A DNA stretch of 64,000 bases from Bog-473 sp963750075. GTDB lineage: Bacteria; Actinomycetota; Acidimicrobiia; Acidimicrobiales; RAAP-2. The notes under the pieces were generated by a model. The model was not told the DNA's origin. It searched no databases and saw only the letters and a program-made list of their open reading frames with translations. This document shows, one piece after another, positions 9,774 to 17,554 of the stretch. Position 1 is the stretch's first letter. Every line of letters begins with the position of its first letter. The translations under genes were made by a program, and so were the position numbers. The stretch lies in the NCBI GenBank assembly GCA_963750075.1, contig CAVVPG010000001.1:434001-498000 (forward strand), given 5' to 3'.

Positions 9774-10562
9774 TCAGAATGCCTGAGCAGGCTTCCGTCC
9801 CACCGCCCAATATGTGGCCGTGTGGCCTTGTGGGAAACCGTTGAACTCTATATCGAAAGCCTCAATATCGATGAAGCCGACGTCGGTCAGCATGGACAGG
9901 GCCTGGTCTGGAGGCACGACGCAGCCGAGCCAAGTGTCGATGTCACCTTGAACTGGCAGCACTCCGATCTTCCTCAGCGCTGCCCCCGAGGCGACGCGGA
10001 GTGGTCTGGGCATTCCGCGCACGATCGCTTGCCGGAATGAATTACTTCCTCCTCGCAGATGCACCTGAAAAGTTCCGCCAGGTCTAAGAACCCTTTGAAT
10101 TTCAGCGAAGTATCCGCGGACGATTGACGGTTGGCGGGCATGGATGAATACTTGATAGGAGAGCGCGTAATCAATCGATTCGCTGTCGACTCCATTGAGA
10201 GACACGCCGTCACCCAGGATCCATTTGACTTCCACCGGACATTGGGCGCGACCCTGCTCGATCATGCCTTGTGAGATATCGAGACCCCAGACTTCAGCGA
10301 AGCGATTGGACAATCCCTCAAACAGACGACCCATCCCGCATCCGATTTCGAGTACACGCAACTCAGATGGATCAACTGAAAGAACTTTCAGAGCTGGATC
10401 GACGATCTCTTCAACAAGCTGGGCTCCTTGCGAATAGAAATCGCGAACCTCCCAATTCCGTCGCCGGGCATCAATGGCATAAAGGGGATCGGTTCCAGCG
10501 CGAGCCTCCCAAGACTTTCGCATGGTCTGGGCATCGGCGAGATCTTTTTCGTTCATGGCCAT
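9774..10562 (-). CDS. Class I SAM-dependent methyltransferase
   Basis: The 262-aa protein has the SAM-binding motif I VLEIGCGMGRLFEGL (about residues 67-81), an acidic end of strand 2 in VWGLDISQGMIEQGR, a motif-III-like section SIDYALSYQVFIHARQ, and post-motif VLRPGGTFQVHLRGG. This is a complete Rossmann-type small-molecule methyltransferase of the UbiE/Methyltransf_11 class. It lies 54 bp upstream of the sulfotransferase on the same strand and behind a second methyltransferase, so sugar O-methylation or similar tailoring of an envelope glycan is a reasonable guess. Starts are ATG 10562 or an in-frame ATG two codons later. Confidence 0.8.
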   Translation of the reverse strand: MAMNEKDLADAQTMRKSWEARAGTDPLYAIDARRRNWEVRDFYSQGAQLVEEIVDPALKVLSVDPSELRVLEIGCGMGRLFEGLSNRFAEVWGLDISQGMIEQGRAQCPVEVKWILGDGVSLNGVDSESIDYALSYQVFIHARQPSIVRGYFAEIQRVLRPGGTFQVHLRGGSNSFRQAIVRGMPRPLRVASGAALRKIGVLPVQGDIDTWLGCVVPPDQALSMLTDVGFIDIEAFDIEFNGFPQGHTATYWAVGRKPAQAF

Positions 10563-10701
10563 CTGATTGAACTCCCGCTTCTCGATTGGAATAATTCATC
10601 GTTTTGCATCCACAGACAGTAGTAATGGCTTCTACCAAACGGACTCTCATACATGACTCGTCGGCATTCAACCATCGTCGTGGAGGCACCTCTTCGACCG
10701 C

Positions 10702-11553
10702 TCAGCTTGCCGCCGAATCCGATTCGCCACTTGGCTGGCAAGTTGAATCATCCGACGGACGCTTCCGGAGGATTAGCAGCAGATTCCATGTTGCCACCTC
10801 TCGGACGACAGGCACTCGAACGAGCCAGTCGAACCAACTCGGGTAGTAGCGAGGAATCGCCTCCACGATTTCAACCTTGCCCCACCGGTGGCACCAGCGC
10901 AGGAGCGGGCCTATATGAACCGGAAAGAGGCTATGCCCGAAATGGTGAACTGGGTCGTAGCCGGTGCGTTGTTTGTATCGGCTGGCTGACCACTCTCCAC
11001 CAAGGTAATGCCATGGCGTTGTCTCGTGACCGCCCCAAGGTGAGTACCAGTTCGTGAACGAAATGTATATGAGCCCACCCGGCTTCGTCACACGGACGAG
11101 CTCGCTAATGAAGGATTGGGGATTCTCGACGTGCTCAAGGACGTTGGAGCAAAAGGAGAGGTCCGCGGTCGAATCGGGGAACGGGAGCCGGTATCCGTCT
11201 CCGATGATGGACCCGCTCGAGACCGTGCGACCCGGTGCCACCGCGACCCAATGCGGCGTACCCGCCGCCTCTTTGGTGACAACCCCATCTTTGGCAGCCT
11301 GAAGTGCCCGTATGTCGGGTTCCACGAGGACACACCGACCACCGGCGGCTCGGAACGCATCCGTGGAATACCCCTGGCCACCTCCGATGTCGAGGACGAT
11401 TGCTCCTTCAATCGGCATGTGAAGGCTGACCTGCCTGACGGCGTCGTCGGCCAGCAGTCGATGGAACTGGTCCGGGTCTGACTGTTCCGCCCGAAAGGCT
11501 CTGAAGAGAGCGAGTGACCGACGGACGTCCTGTTTTGCTGGCACCGGCATCAC
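10702..11553 (-). CDS. Class I SAM-dependent methyltransferase (glycan-cluster type)
   Basis: The 283-aa protein shows motif I VLDIGGGQGYSTDAFRAAGG (about residues 52-71), VLVEPD at strand 2, and DLSFCSNVLEHVENPQSFIS followed by VRVTKPGGLIYISFTNWYSP. The last section, WHYLGGEWSASRYKQRTG and an ending rich in Trp and Arg, is typical of methyltransferases found in actinobacterial cell-wall polysaccharide clusters. GTG 11553 and ATG 11550 are adjacent possible starts, with an AGGA stretch upstream. It sits 139 bp before the other methyltransferase in the transcription direction. The substrate is unknown. Confidence 0.8.
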   Translation of the reverse strand: MMPVPAKQDVRRSLALFRAFRAEQSDPDQFHRLLADDAVRQVSLHMPIEGAIVLDIGGGQGYSTDAFRAAGGRCVLVEPDIRALQAAKDGVVTKEAAGTPHWVAVAPGRTVSSGSIIGDGYRLPFPDSTADLSFCSNVLEHVENPQSFISELVRVTKPGGLIYISFTNWYSPWGGHETTPWHYLGGEWSASRYKQRTGYDPVHHFGHSLFPVHIGPLLRWCHRWGKVEIVEAIPRYYPSWFDWLVRVPVVREVATWNLLLILRKRPSDDSTCQPSGESDSAAS

Positions 11554-11601
11554 TCTTGCATTCCTGTTCGTCTTTGGGTCCCGATCAATTCCGACGCGCG
11601 A

Positions 11602-11784
11602 TCAACCGGGCTTTCGAGCCGCGGCCAGGAGCTTCGATGCCAGGCTTGGCATGAGGCAGAGAGGACGGTCAAGTGACTTAAGCGGACCCGGAGCGTCGTG
11701 ATGCTCGGCCTGCCGGAGGGCCGAGCTTAATGGGGTTGCGGAGTCCTCGTAGAGCACCCGAAGGTGAGTTTCACTCACGGTCAC
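11602..11784 (-). CDS. Uncertain small reading frame (60 aa)
   Basis: A GTG at 11784 overlaps the end of the GT4 gene by 14 bases and opens 60 codons without recognisable similarity. The sequence has an acidic start and a basic end (LLAAARKPG). It may be a small coupled protein, the tail of a decayed gene, or chance. It is listed because the GT4-to-methyltransferase interval (11554-11770) otherwise contains nothing. Confidence 0.22.
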   Translation of the reverse strand: MTVSETHLRVLYEDSATPLSSALRQAEHHDAPGPLKSLDRPLCLMPSLASKLLAAARKPG

Positions 11785-13183
11785 TCACGGATTGGTGCGG
11801 GCGTGGCTCCCCGCGGACCGTCTTCGTAGGTCTTGAACTGTAGCGATCGGTGCGAGATCGTTGGTAATGATGCAGCACCGCTTCTGCCGCGACACGCTCG
11901 AACTCAGTCACACTGGTCTCCACTGGATAGCTCAACGCACTCTTGATGCCGACCTCTCTGAACTGTTCACGGAGATCCGCGTCCTGAGCAAGCAGGATCC
12001 AGTGCTTCTTGAAGGATTCTGGGTCACTCGCTAGCAGGCCAGTCTCATTGTCCACTATCGCATCACGTACACCCGGTACGTCAAAGCCCACTGCAGGCGT
12101 GCCCCTCACTGCAGCCTCCGTAATAACCAGCCCCCAGCCCTCCCAGGAAGCCGGATGAAGGAGGAGCCAGGCTTCACTCATGAGCCGGTGCTTCTCGGCC
12201 TCGGAGACGAACCCGGTGAACTCGACGCCGTCGACATTCCTGCTCTCCAGCCTTGCGCGGTCCGGCCCGTCTCCGATGATGGTGAGGCTTCCGCCCGTCC
12301 GTTCCCTCACGGATTCCCACATCTCCAAGAGCAGATCGATCCGCTTGTATCCCACTATTCGACCAACCGCCACGAAGCTTGGCAGCCGTGATTTTTCCAC
12401 GGCGGGTGGCGGTTCGGCGACCCCTTGGGGGATCATTCGAATCTGATCCTTCGAGATCCCGATTTCTAGAAGAGACGATCGCGAGGATTCAGACACCGTG
12501 ACGACAAGGCTCTTTCGGTGAACGCGCGGCATCACATCTGACTCGATCATGCGGCCAAGTGCAGCTAGGACGGGTCCAAACCGAGAACTCCACTGCTCCG
12601 TGTGTACGTGGTTTACCAGGCAGAGGGTTGGCCCACGGCGCCACAAGGGTGCCAGATATGGCATACCGTTGCACACTTCGACAACGAGATCTGTGGACCG
12701 AAATGATCGAAGGTAATGAAAGGGAACTCGAACGTATTGTGAGTATTGGCCACCTGAGCCCGTCACGCGATAGAGCGAATTCGGTTCAACGGGGTCACCG
12801 CAGAGTAGCGACACCTCGTAGTCGCGTTGAGCGAGACCGGAGGCTAACTGGTGTACGAGCAACTCAGATCCGCCGGCCATCGGATTCGCGAGATCACGCC
12901 ACGAGACGAACAGGACGCTCCGGGGTCGCCACGCAGTCGTGCTCACGGGTTCGGCGTCTTCGGCTGTCCCGACTAATTGTTTCTCCGTAGCTTCACTCGA
13001 GCCTGGTGCGAACTTGCCACGCAGGTTCGTCCCGCTGGCGGACGCGTTGGCTCCCGCGACGCTTCGCGTCGCGTGCCGGGGCCTCTCGGCCGTGCCTCTC
13101 CCCATCGTTCCTCCGTCCCCAACGTTCTCCCCAGGCCCGGAGTCCCGCTTTCCCCGGAACGACGAGCCTATGGCAGAGTCCAT
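11771..13183 (-). CDS. GT4-family glycosyltransferase
   Basis: The conserved enzyme begins around SVLFVSWRDLANPMAGGSEL, the donor-site loop typical of GT4 N-terminal domains, and contains FVAVGRIVGYKRIDLLLEMW, ADVELTGF-like VEFTGFVSEAEKHRLM, and the donor-binding SWEGWGLVITEAAVRGTPAVG with its catalytic Glu. It should transfer a sugar from a nucleotide donor to an envelope glycan or lipid. The open frame runs to a TTG at 13276, but residues before the conserved part are low-complexity (Gly/Ser/Ala/Arg). I chose ATG 13183, which has GGAAG four bases upstream; a GTG at 12946 would remove the odd extension completely. The extension covers a perfect hairpin at 13055-13073, so that part may be non-coding. 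Confidence 0.75.
   Translation of the reverse strand: MDSAIGSSFRGKRDSGPGENVGDGGTMGRGTAERPRHATRSVAGANASASGTNLRGKFAPGSSEATEKQLVGTAEDAEPVSTTAWRPRSVLFVSWRDLANPMAGGSELLVHQLASGLAQRDYEVSLLCGDPVEPNSLYRVTGSGGQYSQYVRVPFHYLRSFRSTDLVVEVCNGMPYLAPLWRRGPTLCLVNHVHTEQWSSRFGPVLAALGRMIESDVMPRVHRKSLVVTVSESSRSSLLEIGISKDQIRMIPQGVAEPPPAVEKSRLPSFVAVGRIVGYKRIDLLLEMWESVRERTGGSLTIIGDGPDRARLESRNVDGVEFTGFVSEAEKHRLMSEAWLLLHPASWEGWGLVITEAAVRGTPAVGFDVPGVRDAIVDNETGLLASDPESFKKHWILLAQDADLREQFREVGIKSALSYPVETSVTEFERVAAEAVLHHYQRSRTDRYSSRPTKTVRGEPRPHQSVSDRE
13055..13073. repeat. Perfect 8-bp inverted repeat hairpin
   Basis: CGCGACGC, a three-base TTC loop and GCGTCGCG form a perfect stem. It lies in the questionable low-complexity N-terminal extension of the GT4 reading frame, in a C-rich stretch that does not look like protein code. 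It could be a mobile hairpin element or a leader structure. Confidence 0.5.
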
Positions 13184-13578
13184 GGAGCTTCCACTGGTTC
13201 CTGCAGCTCCACTCCCCAACCTCACGCGCTTGCACAAGAAATATGCATTGCCAGCACTACTTGCCAATAGAGCCAAAGGTGGGTACTTTTCACACGCAAC
13301 AGGGGTAACCGAGCGCGCGTTTGGCTAGCTGGGCTCGCCGCTTCTTGGCGCGTCCGGAGCAGACCGGTCCACCCTCTTCTGGGGCCAGCACATGCCCGCG
13401 GGCGTTCACACCGATGATCGGCATCTGGCACTTCCGCTCATCTCTCTGCAAGCTCTAGTATCTCAGATGGGTACGCGGCCTCCGACAGAGGTCGGAGCAC
13501 GTGCGTTGCGCTTCAGCCGGTCCGGCCCACCAGTGATTGGCGCGCCCGCGCTGATCATCAGGACCCAAAGGAGCTGTG
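13184..13578. other. Divergent intergenic region between GT4 gene and ahcY
   Basis: About 395 bp without a supported gene. It must hold the promoters of the leftward GT4 gene and the rightward ahcY gene, and GC rises here from the lower values on the left to the higher values on the right. It contains an inverted repeat at 13480-13497 and the ahcY ribosome site AAAGGAG at 13567-13573. I looked for an S-adenosylhomocysteine riboswitch and saw no match to its conserved core. Confidence 0.5.
13480..13497. promoter_or_regulatory. Inverted repeat in the ahcY leader
   Basis: CTCCGAC, four bases (AGAG) and GTCGGAG form a perfect 7-bp dyad about 80 bp before the ahcY start. It is placed where an operator or a leader hairpin could act. 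No regulator can be named. Confidence 0.35.
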
Positions 13579-15021
13579 ATGACTTCACCCCTGCCCTACA
13601 AGGTGGCCGACCTTTCCCTGGCCGCCTTCGGCCGTAAGGAAATCGAACTGGCCGAGCACGAGATGCCCGGCCTCATGGCCATGCGGGCGGAGTACGCCGC
13701 CAGCCAGCCGCTGGCCGGCGCCCGCGTGACCGGATCGCTGCACATGACAGTGCAGACCGCCGTGCTGATCGAGACGCTGACGGCGCTCGGCGCACGGGTG
13801 CGCTGGGCCAGCTGCAACATCTTCTCGACCCAGGACCACGCGGCAGCGGCCGTCGCGGTGGGCCCTGACGGGTCCGTCGACGATCCCAAAGGTGTTCCCG
13901 TGTTCGCCTGGAAGGGCGAGACGCTCCAGGAGTACTGGTGGTGCACCGAGCAGGCACTGCTGTGGCCCGGCGAGGGCGGCCCCAACATGATACTCGACGA
14001 CGGTGGTGACGCCACCCTGCTCGTGCACAAGGGTGTCGAATTCGAGAAGTCTGGTGCCGTACCCGACCCGTCGACGGCCGAGTCGGAGGAACTCTCGGTC
14101 GTCCTCACTGTGCTCAGTCGCAGTCTCTCCCAGGACCCGGGTCGTTGGACGTCCATCGCCAACGGGATCAAGGGTGTGACCGAGGAGACCACGACGGGTG
14201 TGCACCGGCTCGTGGACATGGCGAAGAAGGGTGAGCTCCTCTTCCCGGCCATCAACGTGAACGACTCGGTGACCAAGTCGAAATTCGACAACAAGTACGG
14301 CTGCCGGCACTCGCTCGTCGACGGCATCAACCGCGCCACCGACGTGCTCATCGGGGGCAAGGTGGCTGTCGTCTGCGGGTACGGCGACGTCGGAAAGGGT
14401 TGCGCGCAGTCGCTGGCCGGCCAGGGTGCCCGCGTGGTGGTCACCGAGGTCGACCCCATCTGCGCGCTGCAGGCTGCCATGGAGGGCTACCAGGTCACGA
14501 CGCTCGAGGACATCCTCCCCCGGGCGGACATCATCATCACGACCACCGGCAACAAGGACATCATCACTGCCACCCACATGGCCACCATGAAGCACCAGGC
14601 CATCGTCGGGAACATCGGTCACTTCGACAACGAAATCGACATGGCGGGCCTGACGAAGATGCCCGGGGTCGAGCGGGTGAACATCAAGCCGCAGGTCGAC
14701 AAGTGGGTCTTCCCCGACGGGCACGCCGTCATCGTGCTCTCCGAAGGGCGGCTGCTGAACCTTGGCAACGCCACCGGGCACCCGAGCTTCGTCATGTCGA
14801 ACTCGTTCACCAATCAGACCATGGCGCAGATCGAGCTGTTCACCCAGACCGGGCAGTACGTCAACGACGTCTACGTGCTGCCCAAGCACCTCGACGAGAA
14901 GGTGGCGCGCCTGCACCTCGACGCGCTGGGGGTCAAGCTGACCACGCTGACCCAGGAGCAGGCCGACTACATCGGGGTGCCGGTTACGGGTCCCTACAAG
15001 CCCGATACCTATCGGTACTGA
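13579..15021 (+). CDS. ahcY: Adenosylhomocysteinase
   Basis: The 480-aa enzyme hydrolyses S-adenosyl-L-homocysteine to adenosine and homocysteine, clearing the product inhibitor of SAM methyltransferases such as the two in this window. Clear signatures are GSLHMTVQTAVLIETL (about 53-68), NIFSTQDHAAAA (about 80-91), the NAD-binding VVCGYGDVGKGCAQSL (about 265-280), and the invariant C-terminal KPDTYRY that closes the NAD site of the partner subunit. GTG 13576 and ATG 13579 are adjacent; ATG 13579 has the better spacing to AAAGGAG (13567-13573). It is transcribed alone and converges on the anti-sigma gene with five bases between stops. Confidence 0.97.
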   Translation: MTSPLPYKVADLSLAAFGRKEIELAEHEMPGLMAMRAEYAASQPLAGARVTGSLHMTVQTAVLIETLTALGARVRWASCNIFSTQDHAAAAVAVGPDGSVDDPKGVPVFAWKGETLQEYWWCTEQALLWPGEGGPNMILDDGGDATLLVHKGVEFEKSGAVPDPSTAESEELSVVLTVLSRSLSQDPGRWTSIANGIKGVTEETTTGVHRLVDMAKKGELLFPAINVNDSVTKSKFDNKYGCRHSLVDGINRATDVLIGGKVAVVCGYGDVGKGCAQSLAGQGARVVVTEVDPICALQAAMEGYQVTTLEDILPRADIIITTTGNKDIITATHMATMKHQAIVGNIGHFDNEIDMAGLTKMPGVERVNIKPQVDKWVFPDGHAVIVLSEGRLLNLGNATGHPSFVMSNSFTNQTMAQIELFTQTGQYVNDVYVLPKHLDEKVARLHLDALGVKLTTLTQEQADYIGVPVTGPYKPDTYRY

Positions 15022-15026
15022 GCTGG

Positions 15027-15695
15027 TCAGCCCAGCGCGGCGGTCGCGATCACCGTCCCGCTGGGTGACACCACCTCGGCAGTGCGGAGGTCAGCAGGGT
15101 TGACGGGGAGCGGGGCGCTCCAGGCTCCGTAGCCCTGGCGCGCCACGAACGTCCCGACATGGTGCGTCACGCCGTCGTCGGTCACAACGACGCAGTTCAC
15201 GGTTCCCCGGGCGGAGGAATCGGCCAGCGTCATCGACATCCACGGCCTGCTGCCTCCGAAGGCGGCCACGCGACCCACCGCCCGGCCGTTCTCGACGAGA
15301 TCGCCCGAGACACCGCTGTGGTGTGCCTGCGCCGTGGCGGTCGGTGACGGGGACGCTGACAGACCCAGTCCAAGGCCCAGGGCCAGCGCCGCCGCGGCGG
15401 CGGCGACCGAGACAGGGATCCAGTGCGACCGCCGGAAGCGGTGGCGGCGCACGTCGGCCACACCCATCCGCTCGAACAGGCGCACCTCGAATCCCGCCGT
15501 CGGCTCCGACTCGGGAGCCACCTGCACGACGGTGTCGGCCACGCGTGCAAGCTGCTCGAGCTCCTCGGCACACCGGGGGCAGGATTCCACGTGCGACAGC
15601 GTCCGAGCCCGGTCTCGCCCGGTGAGCACACCCAGCGCAAGCTCTGCCAGGTCCTCCCAGTAGCCCTCGCACCCCCTCTTCATGTCATCGCTCAT
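15027..15695 (-). CDS. Anti-sigma factor with zinc-finger-like (ZAS) N-terminus
   Basis: The 222-aa protein starts with a cytoplasmic anti-sigma domain carrying the H-x3-C-x2-C pattern (HVESCPRC, about residues 34-41) of zinc-binding anti-sigma factors. A single membrane helix follows (VSVAAAAAALALGLGLGL, about 95-112), and the C-terminal 110 residues form an extracellular RskA-like sensor part. It should hold the ECF sigma factor encoded just upstream until a signal leads to proteolysis. Starts are GTG 15698 or ATG 15695; either overlaps the sigma gene by 11-14 bases, so the pair is co-translated. The signal is not evident. Confidence 0.85.
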   Translation of the reverse strand: MSDDMKRGCEGYWEDLAELALGVLTGRDRARTLSHVESCPRCAEELEQLARVADTVVQVAPESEPTAGFEVRLFERMGVADVRRHRFRRSHWIPVSVAAAAAALALGLGLGLSASPSPTATAQAHHSGVSGDLVENGRAVGRVAAFGGSRPWMSMTLADSSARGTVNCVVVTDDGVTHHVGTFVARQGYGAWSAPLPVNPADLRTAEVVSPSGTVIATAALG

Positions 15696-16278
15696 CACTC
15701 ACCCCCTCTATCGGCTCGACGGCGGCGCGCAAGCGGGTGAGGGCCGTCCTGATGCGCGTCTTGGCCGTGCCCAGGGGGATGCCCTCGGACTCGCTGATCT
15801 CCAGGGCCGTCCTGCCATAGACGGCGGCCAGGACGACCGCCCGGCGCTGCTCGTCGGGCAGCACGGCGAGAGCGGCCCGCACGGTCTGGCGGACGTCGCC
15901 CCGGTGCATCGAGTCCTCGGGGTTGTGCTCGTTGCTGCGCAAGGCGGATGCCGCGAAGTCGTCCGGGTCCGTGGGGACGGCCCGCCGGAGGCGCAGAGCG
16001 TCGATCGTCAGGTTGCGCGTGATGGTCAGCACCCACGACGCCACCGTTCCCCGCCGGGGGTCGAACACCGGCGCGTGGCGCCAGACCCTGATCATCGCCT
16101 CCTGGGCCACGTCCTCCGACACCCCGGTGTCGCCCGTCATGGAGTACGCCAGCCCGAAGACCCGCCGCTGGTAGCGGCGCACGAAGGTGATGGCGGCCGC
16201 CTGCTCCCCCACGGCCATGCCGGCCATGAGGCCCTCGTCGGACAGCTCGCCCTCGGCCACACGCGATTCTCGCATCAT
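15685..16278 (-). CDS. ECF-type RNA polymerase sigma factor (SigK-like)
   Basis: The 197-aa protein has a region 2 that includes DVAQEAMIRVWRHA and GTVASWVLTITRNLTIDALR (about 56-92) and a region 4 with LPDEQRRAVVLAAVYGRTAL and GIPLGTAKTRIRTAL (about 139-177), the helix-turn-helix for the -35 element. It lacks regions 1 and 3, as expected for group IV sigma factors. The anti-sigma gene follows with overlap, which is the standard arrangement. The closest remembered group is the SigK/RskA pair of actinobacteria. Its regulon cannot be read here, although autoregulation is usual. Confidence 0.88.
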   Translation of the reverse strand: MMRESRVAEGELSDEGLMAGMAVGEQAAAITFVRRYQRRVFGLAYSMTGDTGVSEDVAQEAMIRVWRHAPVFDPRRGTVASWVLTITRNLTIDALRLRRAVPTDPDDFAASALRSNEHNPEDSMHRGDVRQTVRAALAVLPDEQRRAVVLAAVYGRTALEISESEGIPLGTAKTRIRTALTRLRAAVEPIEGVSDER

Positions 16279-16567
16279 GGGGGTGTACGGACGGGTCCGC
16301 CCCAGGGATTCACCCTGGTCGGGGCAATCCCGACGCCCGCATGGCCCGTATCCCTGCCGTGACCGCGCGGTCGCCGGACATCCAAGACCGGGCCCGTTCC
16401 GGAATGATCGCGGCCGTGCTGGCCTGAGCCGCGCTCTGCCACATCAGATCGGCTGCCCGCGTTCGCTCCGGCTCGACCCCAGCCCGCGCGACCACGTAGG
16501 GGGCGATCCGGACCGGGCCTGCGCTCCTCTCCCAGTTGGGGCGTGTGTCCGCCTCGGGCCTCTCCGG

Positions 16568-17389
16568 TCAGCGCAGCCCGGCGAAGAGGTCGTCCTCGGG
16601 AACGGGGGCGTTCGTCGAGTCCACGGCCCGGACGAAGCTCTCCGATCCCATGATGGTCGAGAACATCTCCTCCCCCATCTGCAGGAAGAAGATGTTGTCG
16701 CTCTGGCTGGCGTGTGCGGCCAGTGACGCGTACTTGCGGCCGGCCACCGCAGTGCAGTCAATGATGGTCGTGATCAGCTCGTCCGGCGTGCCGAAGTCCG
16801 GGTTCTGCTCCAGGTCCGCCGGGCCCTCGATGCCGGCCTCTGCCAGGACGTCACGAAACCCGCGCAGCATCGAACGCGCCACTGCCGTGTAGTACAGCTT
16901 TGCGGGAACGCCCGACTGTGTCAGCGCCGCGAGTGTGACCCGGTTCGCTTGAATGTGGTCGGGGTGTCCGTAGAAGCCGTTCTCGTCATAGGTCACTACC
17001 ACTTGCGGCTCGTAGCGGCCCATGAGCTCCGCCAGGCGTCGCGCCGGCGCCTCGATCGGCGTCTGCCAGAAGGACCCGGGTGACTCGTTTTGTGGCCAGC
17101 CCTCCATCCCCGAGTCGTGGTAACCGAGCATTTCGAGGTGCGACACGCCCAGAACCTCGCAGCTGGCCTCGAGCTCCCGGCGGCGCAGCTCGACCACGGC
17201 GCTTTCGTCGTGCCCCGGTTCGCCGGGCTTCGCTCCGCCTGGTGCGTCCCCAAGCTCGCCGTTGGTGCAGGTCACCAGGACGGTGCGCACCCCCTCCGTT
17301 GCGTAGCGGGCCAGGATGCCGCCCGTTCCAATCGCTTCGTCGTCGGGATGGGCGTGGACGGCCATCAGGGTCAGACGTCGAGAGCTCAT
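16568..17389 (-). CDS. PIG-L family deacetylase (mycothiol-pathway type)
   Basis: The protein carries the zinc-binding AHPDDEAIGTGG motif near its N-terminus and the distal HPDH motif (GFYGHPDHIQANR), with TYDENG just before it. These are the hallmarks of LmbE/PIG-L N-deacetylases including MshB (mycothiol biosynthesis) and Mca (mycothiol S-conjugate amidase). Features such as VTYDENGFYGHPDH resemble both, and I could not decide between them or a different substrate. ATG 17389 gives 273 aa; the frame also opens at a GTG at 17428. A 289-bp stretch without a recognisable gene separates it from the sigma factor. Confidence 0.8.
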   Translation of the reverse strand: MSSRRLTLMAVHAHPDDEAIGTGGILARYATEGVRTVLVTCTNGELGDAPGGAKPGEPGHDESAVVELRRRELEASCEVLGVSHLEMLGYHDSGMEGWPQNESPGSFWQTPIEAPARRLAELMGRYEPQVVVTYDENGFYGHPDHIQANRVTLAALTQSGVPAKLYYTAVARSMLRGFRDVLAEAGIEGPADLEQNPDFGTPDELITTIIDCTAVAGRKYASLAAHASQSDNIFFLQMGEEMFSTIMGSESFVRAVDSTNAPVPEDDLFAGLR

Positions 17390-17554
17390 GCGCCCAAGCG
17401 TAGAAGGTGAAAGGACTTCTGAGGCCACCCCACCGCATTGCCATCGCGCTAATACCTTGAGCCGGATCGCATATGATCCGCCGGATCGATTGGGCCGGGG
17501 AACGGCGTCTCATCCACGCCGGTCGTGAGAGGTCTCTTAGGGGAGGTGGAGACG

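Noticed and set aside
13277..13578. S-adenosylhomocysteine riboswitch before ahcY
   Set aside because: The conserved core could not be matched; only an unrelated 7-bp dyad is present.
13585..14916. 443-codon minus-strand frame across ahcY
   Set aside because: Exactly antisense to a fully conserved adenosylhomocysteinase, with His/Asp/Val-rich composition typical of shadow frames.
16279..16567. Small gene between the sigma factor and PIG-L genes
   Set aside because: Short frames on both strands show no recognisable domain, ribosome site or coupling.
16568..17389. Specific naming as mshB or mca
   Set aside because: Motifs fit the PIG-L family, but I could not decide between the two or exclude another substrate.
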